A stretch of 64,000 nucleotides of DNA from Turnera subulata. Lineage: Eukaryota > Streptophyta > Magnoliopsida > Malpighiales > Passifloraceae. Made by a program: the position numbers and the translations under genes. Positions 48,469 to 60,340 of this stretch are shown here, in pieces. Each line of letters opens with the position of its first letter. Within the stretch, counting starts at the first letter, position 1. Location of the stretch: positions 3,830 to 67,829 of the forward strand of contig JAKUCV010005769.1 of NCBI GenBank assembly GCA_028386065.3. The letters are read 5' to 3'. The notes beneath the pieces were generated by a model. It was not told where the DNA came from. It made no database searches and saw nothing but the letters and a program-made list of their open reading frames with translations.

Positions 48469-49915
48469 TCAATTGCCCACGTTCCTCCTCATACTTGATG
48501 CCGAGCCTCCGAGCTTCCGCCTTCTCAATGAAGTTATGAGTAGCTCTCGTATCATTTAGCGCCCGAGTTTGCTCCCCATTAATAGTTGGCGTAGCATACA
48601 TTCGACCCATGTGCTCCACCTTAGCCCATTCGGTGGTAGCCTTCACCGCATTGAGTAGCCTCATTGCACCCATCCTTGGATCCTCGGTAGTCTCCTTCTC
48701 TTGTCCTTGGACGAGGGCTGCTAGTTTGTTCCTCTCGGGACAATCTACCGCCTTGTGCGGACCCGAACAAAAGAAGCACCCGGTATTGATGAGTTTCTCC
48801 TTTCCCTTGTCACCACCAAACTTGCCTCCCTTGTTGAATGGCTTGCCCTTGTATGGTGGCTTAGAGGTGCCTTCCTTTGCTTCCTTGGGGTAGCTAGGTG
48901 CTCCCCCACCTTTGCCCTTGTACTCCTTGGATCCTTTAGGCTTGGGCGCGTCGGGCTTCTTGAACTCCACCAACGATTCGGCCGTGGCAATCGCGGTGAT
49001 GAGATCTTGTACACCTCGCCTTTGTAGTTCTAACTTGGCCCTATTTTGTAGGCCATCCATGAAAGCATACAATGCATCCTTGTCGGGCAAATCGGGAATC
49101 TCCAATAGCAACTCCGTAAATCCCTTCACATAGTCCCGAATGTTGCCCTTGTAAGAAAGCCGCCGAAGCTTCCCACGTGCCTCCAACTTCACATTTTGCG
49201 GGTAGAATTGAGCCTTGATCTCCCGCTTGAAATCAGCCCATGTATCAATCCGAGCCATGCCTCTCTCAATGTCGGCATACCTACGTCTCCACCAAAGCAT
49301 TGCCGTATCACTAAGGTAGAGGGCTGCGGTACTAACCTTTTTGGCATCATCCCGGATACCCGCTCCATCAAAGTAGCGCTCACAATTGAAGAGGAAGTTG
49401 TCAAGCTCCCTTACATTGCGAGCCCCATCAAAGACCTTCGGCTTTGGAACATCAATTCTTGGTTCCGTGGTGACCACCACACTTCCTTGTGCGACGACCT
49501 TCTTGTATACGGCGAACTCACCCTTGAGTTCTTGCATGTCCTCCACAACGGCAGCAAGTTGGGATAGGATGGTGTCTTGTCGAGACTTGAACTCTTCAAG
49601 CTCCGTCTTGAAAGAGTCTACGAGAACATTGAGGGCACCTTGCATCTCCCCACGAAGCTCCTCTTCGTCCCATGACTCAAGCTTCTTGATGCGTAGGTCT
49701 TGCCTCTCAACTTCGTCGATGAGGTCCGCCAGGCCAGTGCTCGTCCGATCGAGCCTTTCCACCACTACGGCTGGACGATCCCTGTCCACGGTCTTCTCCC
49801 TAGAAGCATTCTTGCCACCTTTGGTAGGACGTTGTTCCTCCCTAGGAACATGCTCCTCTTCCACACCGCTAACCATGGCTTGCTCACTTGGAGAGGCCAT
49901 CTCTTCTACTCCCAA
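48469..49915 (-). pseudogene. Gypsy Gag with zinc knuckle and disrupted protease site
   Basis: An open frame from MGVEEMASPSEQ. The N-terminal coiled-coil part (about 60-145) has LIDEVERQDLRIKKLE. The Gag domain (about 155-330) has FDGARNVRELDNFLFNCERY, MLWWRRRYADIERG and DFKREIKAQFYPQNV. The zinc knuckle reads CFFCSGPHKAVDC, one residue short of the canonical CX2CX4HX4C spacing. The protease motif is DTRATHNFI where the family has DSGATHNFI or DTGATHNFI, so the catalytic Asp-Ser/Thr-Gly loop is damaged. The last residues of the open frame (to 48458) come from the solo LTR. Confidence 0.85.
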
Positions 49916-49931
49916 GCACTCGAAACCTATG

Positions 49932-49944
49932 CTCCGCTACCAAC
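49932..49944 (-). promoter_or_regulatory. Gypsy primer-binding site
   Basis: On the minus strand gttggtagcggagc follows the 5' LTR. It is a variant of the tggtatcagagc site that pairs with initiator tRNA-Met. The Cassandra-like TRIM at 62104 has nearly the same site. Confidence 0.6.
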
Positions 49945-50388
49945 TGTCACGGACTTAGAGTTTTGGAATGTTAGCCCTTGCGGCTCCTAGGCAACTCTCA
50001 CTCAAACTCAAGCCTAAGATCAGCCTTACACCAATGGAAGCACTTGGAGAAAGAATAAAGAAAGGCAACAAGTGAACAAGAGGGTGTTTGGAAGGAATGA
50101 ACCCAATTGTATTACTTCCCACAAGTATACAAAGCTCTCAAGTGTATGTTTTGATGGATGCTTTACAAATGAGGAGCCCTCCTCCTTATATAGGCTAATC
50201 CCCCTCCACCATGGAAGGCTAGGATTGAGCCTCTAGAATGTTCCACGGTCTAACGGTGGAGATTACAAGGCCTAGAATGTTCTATGGAAATATCAACACA
50301 ACCTTATCCACAAGAGTAGCCTAGAGAATTCCATAAGGTTCTAGAGAATTCCGCACCCTTCTAGGCTTGGAGTGCAAGTGGTGTGACA
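49945..50388 (-). repeat. Gypsy 5' LTR
   Basis: 444 bp, partner of 43314-43753, with TG..CA ends and a ttatatagg promoter-like box near 50187. Confidence 0.88.
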
Positions 50389-50393
50389 CTATA

Positions 50394-51519
50394 TTCCTCA
50401 ACCAATTGAAGGATGTGGATTGTGTTTGTGTGTCATATCTTCTTACCTCTATTCTTTTTGTTTCCTTCCTCCCTCTATAGATACATACACATATTTGACA
50501 ATTAATTAACCCTGTTCTTTTGCTTTCTCTTCAAACAATAATCTATTTTTTTTTCTAAAAGAGAAATTCGACTTCCATTTCAAAATCAAGTTATCAGCAG
50601 GTGACAGCCAGGTAGACTTAACAATTGTATTTATTTCATTTGTATCAGATTGGATCTTTGCATACATTAAATATGCATTTGCATGTATTATCGGATAATT
50701 AATAGAAACCCCAGATCATATAAATAATTGCAAACGGAATTCCCCCTTCTGCAACTATCCATGATCAAATCACTGCAACCACAAAAAAAATAAAAAAAAA
50801 TAAAAAAATTAGTTGAAGATCTCAGCTTCGGTCAAACTATTCCATGAATTTTCTTTTTTTTTTTCTCTTTTTCTTTCTATTAAACCAGGACAATTATGAG
50901 CACAAGGTCATAGATCTAGCAAATAGACAATTTTGAATTTTTGTTGGTTTCTCATCAGGTATCCGGAGTTTTATCCCGACTAGGTTCAACTCGAGTCGCG
51001 CACCTAATTTAAATTTTGTTCTACCTAAGTTGGAATTAGTTGATTAGTGATGTCAAATCTAGTACACCTCAGAGAAGCTTTTCCATAAGCCTGGTTGAAA
51101 TAAATAATAACCGATTCACTATAGTCAAATATTACTGAGACAACACCGGAAGAAAATTTTTTAAACCAATAACATAAGTCATCAAACATCAAGCTTCTCC
51201 ATAAACTATTTGAACCCACCATTTAGCTACACTAAAAACTACTTCAAAATAGGAAATACAATAGAACAGATAGAGGAGTAAAGGGCTTTAGCGGGAGGAA
51301 GGCCATTTGGTGGGCAGAACGCTCGTAGAATCCTCGGAACGATGGAGAGATAGAACACTAGTATGAAAACTGGATTGGGCCGGGATCTCTTCGTTCCATC
51401 CTCTATGGTCCCATTCTGAGTTATCAGTAGACGGTGCCCTACATCTCCTTGTCCTACTTATCCCGCCTCTCTTTTTAGCAAGCAAGTAGTAATGGATATA
51501 CCTTCTTTTGAACCAATAG
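50394..51519. other. Intergenic DNA
   Basis: Mostly AT-rich. The GC-richer stretch 51285-51519 has a sharply different composition and an open antisense frame. It could be organelle-derived or repeat DNA, but no match was recognised. Confidence 0.35.
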
Positions 51520-51890
51520 CATGCTTCTTCTCTTTCCAATTCACAACCATGTTCTTGCGGGCAACGAGTATAAGTAACCTAGCGCCGTACCGGACTGCCT
51601 CCGAACAATGTGTTGCCCTGCACCCGACCAACCCAAACCACACAATGCTTACCTCACAAATTCTATGAAAGAAAAAGCACGAACTACAAAAGAAACGTCC
51701 CAAAATCGTTAAATTTAGCAAGTCACCGGTAAGAGTAGATCTAACGTTCAATCAAATTTAGAGAGGAGAAAGATTAGTATTATGTCTTTACCTTGCTTGT
51801 GGCCGGCGACTTTGTCATCGATGTGGCTCTGGGCGCATTTGGTCTTCAAGATCTTCTCACCTTTGTTGGGGTCGCCATCACTGCGGCTTC
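51520..51890 (-). pseudogene. Cytochrome c pseudogene (intron retained)
   Basis: Exon-1-like 51792-51890 reads GDPNKGEKILKTKCAQSH then IDDKVAGHKQ, and breaks at a gt donor exactly where plant cytochrome c genes have an intron (after GHKQ). The CXXCH haem-binding motif is CAQSH, so the second cysteine is lost. Exon-2-like 51520-51617 carries LFG, then after a one-base shift QSGTALGYLYS, then in yet another frame NMVVNWKEK. These match LFGRQSGTTxGYSYS and NMAVNWEEK of plant cytochrome c. The start and C-terminal third are missing. The retained intron indicates a DNA-level duplication, not a processed copy. Confidence 0.8.
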
Positions 51891-51899
51891 CTAGACGGT

Positions 51900-52117
51900 A
51901 AAAAAAAAAAATACATCCGGGAGCATGGATGAGAATGATTATATGTAAAGATAACACAAGGATTTATCATGCATACATATTATAAATATTTATTTTTATA
52001 TTAAATATAAAAATGTAATGAAATAAAATATATAATATTAAGAATATACTAACTTCTTATATTTTTAAATTTAAAAAATCTTATTTTAAGTTGGTAGAAG
52101 TAGTCTAATTTTGAACT
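51900..52117. other. Intergenic AT-rich DNA
   Basis: No feature was recognised apart from an A-run at 51900-51911. The following LINE similarity starts near 52118. Confidence 0.35.
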
Positions 52118-52139
52118 GGCCCAATAACCAATGAAGTCC

Positions 52140-52540
52140 ATAGGTTGAATAATAGGCTTTGTTTTCCTAATGTATTTGTGGTACACTATGAAGGTGTGGA
52201 TAGTGGGCGTAGTGGCGGATTAGTTCTACTCTGGAAGGACATGTGGGATGTGACACTACAAAGCATGTCTTTTCACCATATAGACATCAGTGTTATCATT
52301 CCCTCGGAGCATGATGAACAGTGGAGGTTTATGGGTAGTTATAGATGGCCTGAGCATCAAAATAAATGGAGAATCTGGGATCTTTTGCTGCAGCTGAAAG
52401 CGAACTCAACTTTGTCGTTGGTTGTCTTAGGAGTGTAACCTTCATGACATTGCTTACACGGGGAACTTGTTCACCTGGAGCAATAGCCAAGATGGTGACG
52501 GCTTGATTAAAGAGCGACTGGACCAGAGGGCTATGAACAC
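52140..52540 (+). pseudogene. LINE endonuclease fragment
   Basis: Open as far as 52438 (VHYEGVDSGRSGGLVLLW, SVIIPSEHDEQWRFMGSYRW), then shifted, with NLFTWSNSQDGDGLIKERL-like content up to the insertion at about 52541. These are conserved motifs of the exo/endonuclease/phosphatase domain in plant LINE ORF2. Confidence 0.75.
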
Positions 52541-52785
52541 CTAAATTTGACCCACAAAAATTCCTCTAATTTAGATTTTGGGTATGCTCAAACTATAAGA
52601 TTAATGAGATGATTTGGTCTTTGGCTAAGGCATACTTGGAATTTATTTATTGGAATGCATATTTTATGAGTTGGGATTTATATGTTTGAACCTTAGGATT
52701 AATGAGATGATTTAATCTTAGGATAAAAATATACTAAAGTCCTGTTCATTAAAATATTATCTTATTTTATTTATTTGGGCCTTCT

Positions 52786-55700
52786 TGTAACAGCCGGGGT
52801 AAAATTTGGATTTTTACCGGGACTGTAGAAGTCGTTTTACCGTGATCTACTGTTGAATTAATCTCGGGTAATTAATTCACGGTAGAACGGGAGTCGTTTT
52901 TTTTTCGAAATCGAGAGTTTTCCCGCGCTCGGGAGTATCTTCCTAACCAACCGAGCCTCGGTTTTCAATTCCGAGACTTGGACGACGTTCAGGAGGATTA
53001 ATCGGATTTTCCGAGCCCAAGTCATAATCTCGGACTCGGGACGGAAAATTTCGGTTTTGCCCTGTCCCTCTTCTTTTCCCTCTTTTCTTTTCTTCTTCTC
53101 CTCTTTTCTTTTCTTTTCTTTCTTTTCTTCTTCACTTTCCCTTCAGCCGCCGGACTCCTGTTCTTTTCTTTTCTTTCTCGTGAACTCTGGCCCCTCCTCC
53201 TCTCTTTCTTTCTTTTCTATCTTTTCTTTTATCTCCCGTGTCTCCTCCCCAATTTCTCTGCACTCTCTCTCTTTCTTCTTCCTCTCCCCTCGCCGGAAAC
53301 CCCCTCTCTGCCTCTATCTCTCCCTTCTTTCCCTTCTCCTCTCCTTTCTTCCTCTTCACCTCACCCCGAACCACCAGCCCCGTGACCTTCTCCTCCTTTC
53401 TCCTCATCCTCGCCCCTGTTACCAAATCGCCGCCACCATACCCTCTTCCCCCTGCTTCCTCTCCTCCTCCACTCCCTTCCATGTCGCGCCAACCGCCGTG
53501 CAGCCCGATCTCTTCTCCTCCACCACTGGTCACGCTATGCTTCCCTTATAGCGCCGCCGCCTTCTTCCCCTGCTGTCGCAGTAACCGGAAGACTCCGCCA
53601 CCAGAGGACCGAGCTTGAGTCGCCACCGTCCCCAGGTTCGACTTCCTCCCCACATCCGTCGCTGCTTCGCCGTGTTCTGCTCGATGTCGTCACCTTCTCC
53701 CCTCGAGCCTCCACCATGCCCAGGAGACGACTTCCCTCCCTCTCCTCTGCAAGTCCTTGTCGCCAGAGCATGGTAAGACACCGCTGGCCCTCCTTCCTCC
53801 TCTTCCACTTTCTGCTTCAATTTATTCTTGGATTTCTTAAACCAATTAACCTGACTTTGATCGGCTCTAATTGATTGGATTGTCATGGTTCTCTTTCGGG
53901 TTGTGGCTTGCAAATGAATTGGGAATGATGTTCCCGGTGATGATGTTGGGTTGCCGTGGGCGGTGGTGATGCTGGCTGGGTACGATGGTGTTGTTTTGTA
54001 GTGGTTCAGATGATTTGTTGGATGCTGCACAGTGGCAGAATGGATTTTGGGCTGCGTGAACACTGTACGCGGGAATCCGGCGAGTCTTCGGCGTCTCGGG
54101 AATTTTCCGGCGAGCCCGGAACCCGACCTTTGGGTAATTCCCTAGACTCGATTTATACCTTGGTGCGGATTTGGGCTCGGTTTGCACACGGACTCGAAAA
54201 CGGGCCGAACGAGCGGAGGCCCATAATACCGTGACATATATGCATTACCAACGGACCCCGAACTCTAATAACGAAACCCGAACAACGTTAACGAACCCGG
54301 ACTCTAATTGTTTTAATTAAAATGAAGATTTAATTAATCAAATACTAACTTTAATACCATTAATGTTTTGTAATTGATTTATAATTTTATTTTTGTTTGG
54401 ACTATTAAAAAGGCCTATAATATTTAAATTCCGGTTTATTTAATTTATACTTGGACTATTAAAATTAGAGGCCCAGTTAAACTTATTTACTTGATCTAGT
54501 TGTCAATCCAAGCTTAAAAATATAAATATGATTATCTATGAATTATAAACATATGTGTATAAATGACTGTATATATATATCCTACTAAATTTATGTTTAG
54601 CTAAATAATGAAGTTGCAATTTGATTTGTCACATAAACACATATATGGTTAAGTAGGAATTATCTACTATATATGCATAAGCATGGTCACACTAGAGATA
54701 TGTTTAATCTAGTATCGATTTAAGTATAAATATACGTGTATATATATGTATTTTAATATGTTTATGTTTTTTCCCTTATCGGCAAAGGGCTAAAAGGCCG
54801 GGATATCGGCTTGGAGCTCGGTTACGGTTTTCAACTTAAAGATCGAGTATGACTGGTATATCGATTAAAGAGGCTAATTTCATATTAAAGAAAAATATGG
54901 AAATAATAAGAATTAGACTTGGTATAAGACAAGCCGTGTAACAATTTCTAAAATCGGTATCATGCATAATCATTTTGTTGTGCATTATAAGTGATTATTG
55001 TGTTCCTATATGTACACATAGGGTATCGGGATTTGACCGGATAGCAGTTTCAGAGATACATCAGGTGAGGATGGATAAACCCCTGATATGTGCCCGTAAT
55101 GCTGTGTGTGATTCTTTGTTGTTTGTGTATTTTGTTGCTAGATTGATCTGCTAGAATAATTATTGACTGCTACCTGATTGCTGTGGAATTATTGATGCTG
55201 GTGTTGGATTGTGATGGATTTGTGTATAACATGTTGGAAATACTGCTGAGCTGTTAATCTCTAATAAATTGTGTCATGAGATTGAGTCTGTGGAACTAAT
55301 CTGAGATAATAGAAATTGGGAACTTAATGAAAAAAAGGATGGAACTGGAATTTGAGATGATGATATAATTGTCACTTGGAAAGTAGTGGTACGACTAGAT
55401 GGTTAGAGACTAGTTCTGTGGTGTCATGGCCAGAGGGTTTGTTGGTTGGGGTGTTGACCCCGGATTTGTGATATTGGGATGTTGATCCCGGATTTGTGAT
55501 ATTGGGATGTTGATCCCGGATTTAAGATATTGGGATGTTGATCCCGGATTTGTGATATGGGGATGTTGATCCCGGATTGTGGTGGGGCCTGGCATCCAGA
55601 ATTAGTTAATAACCAGGTACGACCCTAGCTTGTCCAGTGACGGGGCTCGGAAGATAAAATTGGTAATAAAAATAATTAAGCATTCATTTGGTCTTGGCTA

Positions 55701-56318
55701 TGATATGATTCAGTAGGATTCCTCTATCGTGTTGTTTGTGTTGGTTTCCTCTGTTATGTTGTTCGTGTTGGTTTCCTCTGATGTGTTGTTGAGTTGGATT
55801 TCTCTGTCGTGTAGTATGTGTTAGTTGTTTTGGCAGTATCCTTGTGATGTGATTGTTTTTGCTTATTGTTGTGATTGTTGTGTTTATTTCGAAAGTATTA
55901 TGGTTGATTATATATCACCGTTTATCTTTCGTCGTTGAGCGCTTCGGACTCACCCCTCGCCTGCGGGGTTTCATCCCGTAGGATGAGTTGTTTGTAGTGC
56001 AGGAACGTACGGGGCAAGCTGAAGCGTACCCTCGGATAGGACTCGGATCCATTAGTTGCATTGGGTTTTGCATGTGTTGTCATGTGAGTTATAAGTCTTC
56101 CGCTGTGCATGTTTTTACTATTGTTGGGCCATTGGGCCAGTTGTGTTGTTACTGCTGATTATTGATGTTGGGCCGTAGGGCCATATTGCTGTTTATATTT
56201 TGGGCTGTCGAGCCAGGGTTTATGTTTTATACACTGTATGCTTGGGTTTATTTGGTTGGGTTGTCACAGTTCCGGCTCGTGTTTACTGTGTACGGTAAAT
56301 ACGGGTCGGGGCGTTTCA
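52786..56318 (+). mobile_element. Solo LTR, long-LTR gypsy-type family (3.5 kb)
   Basis: Begins tgtaacagccggggtaaaat and ends gggtcggggcgtttca. The TSD cttct is perfect (52781-52785 and 56319-56323). It carries a long pyrimidine tract (about 53060-53480), a tandem hairpin array (55449-55575) and no protein domains. Ends and internal layout match the opposite-strand copy at 11245-15847, which is about 1 kb longer. The serine/proline-rich frames at 53057-53618 are by-products of the CT-rich tract. Confidence 0.78.
55449..55575 (+). repeat. Tandem ~30-bp hairpin repeats (gggatgttgatcccgg)
   Basis: Five units of gatattgggatgttgatcccggattt type occur in a row. Each includes the palindrome gggat-gttg-atccc. 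This is the counterpart of the array at 12543-12672 in the related LTR. Confidence 0.88.
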
Positions 56319-56825
56319 CTTCTTGTTTATTTTAACCCGATTATAATGAGATAATTTATTTTTGGATTAAGGATGAATTTGAGGGCCTAAGTCAAGGAAA
56401 TATGGACCTTCCAGAGTTGAGTAGCCCATAAACACATTACTTGCAGACCAATTTTAGCTCTGATTTTTGTGAAAAATCAGAGTTAAATCATCCTTTGATG
56501 GTAAATGTGTTTTTGGTATGATTTGGGCATAAAATGGGGACTTAATGTGTAATCAATCAATTAAGAGATGATTGGAGGCAGTACTAAACAAGAAAAGAGG
56601 TGATTCTGGGTTGGTTAAGGGTTAATTATACGGTTGAATCAAATCAGGGAGGAATTAAAGGAAACTGGGAGCAAAAAAGGAAAGAATGGGGAAACACGGG
56701 GGTGTCGGGTGGCCATGGCGGGATGACCCAAAGATATTGGGTGGTGGCTAAAAGGGAGGTGTAAAGGGAAAGGTGAGCAAACCCAAGTGATTTTGGGTGG
56801 GGTTCTCACAGGGGCTGCCACCAAT

Positions 56826-59290
56826 GAATGGAAGACTATGTTTCCTACAATAGGGTTGATCCATCTCCCTCAACTGTTTTCAGACCATTCCCCTCTCATT
56901 CTTCGGGAGAAAGTATGATTCAGGCAAGCAGAAAGTGAGAGAGCACGACCCTTTCGCTTTGAGAAGATGTGGTTAAGAGATGATTCTTTCAGGGCTGAAG
57001 TGGAACATGCTTGGTCTCTTTCTTTTATGATAAATAGCTCCCAGACAATTGAATCTAGGCTTGACTTCTGCGCAACAAGGTTTTAGTCATGGAGTGCTGC
57101 CCATTTCGGCTCTGTTAATAAAGCTCTACGACAGTTTCGTGATCAGTTGGATAAGCTCCAAGCCTTATTGCGAAGTGATGCGGAACAATTGATATCTGAA
57201 AGATAGTGAGGATGTGAATGAAGCAATGATGAAGGAGGAAATAATGTGGGCGCAACATTCACAGGCAGTTTGGTTAAAAGATGGGGACCGAAATACTAGT
57301 TTCTTCCACGGCAAGGCCAACCAGAGACGTAAGAGGAATTCGATCAAAAGAATCCGTGATGAGAGTGGGCAATGGCATGCACGGTCTGATGCGGGGGAGC
57401 ATGTTTTGGTGGACTACTTTCAGAGCTTATTTACCACAGGTGGATGTTCCGGGGTGCAGAGATTGTTGGATTGTGTTGAGGGGAAGGTTACTGATCAGAT
57501 GAATGCAGAGCTTACCTCGGAGTTCACTATGGAGGAAGTTGAGATAGCACTCAAACAGATGCCCCCATCTAAAGCGCCTGGCCCGGATGGTATATCCGCC
57601 CTTTTCTACTAACAATTTTGGGATATAATAGGCTCTAATATTAGTAGTTTAGTTATTTCTTTTTTGAGTAATAAAATTCTAGTTTTTCTGGCTTTAACTC
57701 CACTTTCATTATTTTAATTCCTAAAGTTAACAATCCCAAAACCTGTAATCAATATCGTCCTATTTGCCTGTGTAATGTCTTTTATAACATCATTGCCAAA
57801 GTCCTTGCAAATAGGCTTAAACTAATCCTCCCCTCAATAGTGAGTCTCAACCAAAGTGCTTTCGTCTCAGGTCATCTAATCATTAATAATGCCCTCCTTG
57901 CCTTTAAACTTTTTCATACTACGAGTAAAAATAGGAATGGGAAAAAAGGAATTCTAAGGATGAAAATAGATATGAGGAGCTTATGATAGGGTTGAGTGGT
58001 CCTTTTTGGATAGAATAATGAGGAAGCTGGGTTTCTGTGAACTTTGGATCTCTTTGATTATGAATTGTGTTTCTTCAGTTTCCTATTCTATTTTGATTAG
58101 ATATCTACCAAGTGTAGCTTTTAGCCCCCAGAGAGGCCTTCACCAAGGGGACCCCCTCTCTCCCTATTTGTTTCTCCTCTGTGCGGAAAGTTTTTCAGCA
58201 CTTATTCATGATGCGGAGCGTAGGGGATTATTACATGGAGTACAGATTGCACGAAGAGCCCTGCATATATGTCATTTGTTCTTTGCTGATGATTGCCTCT
58301 TATTCTCTCGGGCCTCAACCCAAGAATTAGAGACTTTAGTGCAGATCATCCGACAGTACAGGAAGCACCTGGTCAGAGGACCAACTTTGAGAAATCGGAA
58401 CTCTCCCTAAGACAAAACATGGATGAACAATTTGCTATCGAGGTCCATCAGAGGACATGAATTAAGGAAGTGGACCAATTTTAGAAGTACCTGGGGCTCC
58501 CTACTGTGATTGATTGCTCTAAGAAAGCAATTTTCTCCTCTACTCGTGACTGAGTGTGCAAGAAGTTAAGTGGATGGAAGGAAACTACGCTCTCTCGTGC
58601 AGGTAAGGAGGTACATATCAAGTCAGTGGCACAAGGCATCCCTACGTATGTTATGAGCTGCTTCCTCCTTACTTAAGCTACATGTGACAAAATGGAGCGT
58701 GCAATTCGCAAGTTTTGGTGGGGCCATGAAGAAGGAAAGGCGGGAATGTGCTGGATTGCTTGGGATAAATTACGCATGTCCAGGAAACTAGGAGGTCTAG
58801 GATTAAGGAAACTTGTAACGTTCAATCTCCCTATGCTCGCTAAATAAGTGTGGCGCCTACAAGCGGAGCCAGAATCCCTGCTAGGCCGTGACTTTAAAGC
58901 TAAATACTACAAAAGGAGTGACTTCCTTCATGCTAAGCTCGGATACCAACCAAGCTACACATGGCGGAGCATAATCCAAGCTAGAGATACGGTGACGAGT
59001 CGCTATCAATGGATCATTGGAAACGGCAGAATGGTTCGAGTATGGACTGATATGTGGGTGGAAGAAGGACTTTTAGTACCTAGTGTGACTCAGGGAGTTA
59101 GGCTGGAGGCTAATGAAAGAGTGAGTGAGCTAACTGATGAGGACAGTCAACGGTGGCCAACAAAATGGGTGAGAAGTATTGTTGATGCAAGCGAGGATGA
59201 AGCAATTTGCCAAATACCATTGAGTTATAGACTCCTGGAAGAAAAATTATCCTGGAGGTTTACCAAGGATGGGAGCTACCGTACGTAGTG
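56826..59290 (+). pseudogene. LINE reverse transcriptase region, multiple breaks
   Basis: Open segments at 57214-57612 (up to SKAPGPDGISALFY), 58006-58410 (FADD catalytic motif in CHLFFADDCLLFS) and 58848-59288 (YKRSDFLHAKLGYQPSYTWR, then RYQWIIGNGRMVRVWTDMWV) are separated by stops. Between them LINE similarity continues in shifted frames (for example AYDRVEWS near 57985). The domain order is that of plant L1 ORF2. Confidence 0.8.
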
Positions 59291-60340
59291 GCTATCACCT
59301 CCTCATGACAACCCATGCAGGTGGCCTTTAGCACCTCGCGACATCACTGTCTCACTGTTGGAAATGGGTTTGGTCCCTAACCATTCCCAAAAAAATCTGG
59401 ATTTTCTTGTAGAGGTTAAGCCATGATGCTCTTGCGACTTGAGATAATCTGCAACATAGAAACATTCCAGTGGATCCTATTTGCCCTCTCTGTGCAAACG
59501 CATCTGAATGTAGTTTACATCTCTTCCAAGATTGTCTATAGTCACAACAGGTTTGGAACCTTGCATCCCTTGGTGGTTACAAGTCGCATGCCACTCCTAT
59601 TCGGGACTGGTTGATGGAGCTTTGGTCCAACACTGATCCTAGTGCCTTTGGTTTGACTGCTGTTATGATGTGGGCATATGGAAAGCTCAGAACCAAGCGG
59701 TCTTCAGTACAGGAGCGGGAGTTCCTCATTGTGCTGCATCCTTGGCCCTTCATGTCTTCCAAGACTACTAGAGAGAATATGGAAAAAAAATGCTGAGACC
59801 TTCAAGACTAGTTCAAGGTGAACAAACATGGGCGCCACGACATCACGACACTGCTAAATCAACATGGACGCAGCTTGTTCCCCCGCTTATAGCGCCCTAA
59901 GCTTTGTGATTAAGGATGTGCAGGGCAAATCATAGCATATGGCTACAAATTTTGGCCGAGACCTCTGGACCCCCTCACTGGGGAAGCTCTTGCTGGTGTA
60001 CTCGATATTCAGTAGGCCTTACCGCGTGGATTGAGACAGGTAGAGTGGGAAACAGATTGCGCATTGTTGGTGCATGCTACTCGGGCGTAGAACCCTCCCA
60101 GCCCTAGGAGCCATGCAGAAATTATTATTCAAAACATTATTTTCCTCTTTTCTTCTTTTGATAGTTTTCATTTTAATTAGGTCAAGCGATCTGCTAATAA
60201 GGTTGCTCACTTTCTGGCGCATGAAGGCTCTCGATCCCAAAGCTCTTTTGTGTGGGAGTTAGAGTATCCTTCTTATGTTGAACACTATGTAACCGATGAA
60301 TTTCATTCATCTATAAATGATCGGTTTCTAAAAAATATGG

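Larger units (their letters stand above)
43314..50388 (-). mobile_element. Ty3/gypsy chromovirus-type retrotransposon, inactivated
   Basis: The LTRs are 43314-43753 and 49945-50388 (440 and 444 bp), sharing tcacggacttagagttttgg and gcaagtggtgtgaca. The flanks ttata (43309-43313) and ctata (50389-50393) match at 4 of 5. Reading the minus strand: the 5' LTR (right), a primer-binding-like site gttggtagcggagc, Gag with zinc knuckle, protease, RT-RNase H, integrase, a C-terminal chromodomain, and the polypurine tract ggtggggaagaa next to the 3' LTR. Inactivating changes are a mutated protease site, an inserted solo LTR in the protease region, two in-frame stops (45192 and 44631), and a frameshift before the chromodomain. 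The LTRs are still very similar, so the insertion is fairly recent. Confidence 0.9.
52541..56825. mobile_element. Unclassified insertion in the LINE, carrying a solo LTR
   Basis: LINE coding sequence stops after ctatgaa (52540) and resumes after ccacca with atgaatgg (56826 onward). The direct repeat atgaa borders both sides. Excluding the nested LTR, the insert is about 750 bp (52541-52785 and 56324-56825), AT-rich, without coding domains and without clear inverted ends. It could be a solo LTR with altered termini or another non-autonomous element. Exact boundaries are uncertain. Confidence 0.5.
52118..60340 (+). mobile_element. L1-type LINE, broken and split by an insertion
   Basis: The endonuclease part is 52140-52540 (GRSGGLVLLWKDMWDV, HDEQWRFMGSYRWPEHQ). 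The element resumes after the insertion (52541-56825) with WKTMFPTIGLIHLPQ and FSDHSPLIL, the end of the endonuclease. The RT follows across several frames: WLKDGDRNTSFFHGKANQRR and SKAPGPDGI (57250-57600), LHQGDPLSPYLFLLCAESFS and CHLFFADDCLLFSRAS (58130-58320). The zf-RVT neighbourhood is 58840-59290. Multiple stops and frameshifts make it inactive. The 3' end is placed at about 60340 near a short A run; no TSD was fixed. Confidence 0.8.

Noticed and set aside
51285..51519. Organellar (mitochondrial) insert
   Set aside because: Composition and an open antisense frame are suggestive, but no specific organellar gene could be recognised, so it is not called.
53057..53618. Serine/proline-rich frames and their antisense partners
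   Set aside because: By-product of the CT-rich tract of the long LTR at 52786-56318, with overlapping frames on both strands and no conserved motifs.
55449..55575. CRISPR-like direct repeats with spacers
   Set aside because: Units are contiguous hairpin tandem repeats with near-identical spacers, inside an LTR in plant DNA. There are no cas genes.
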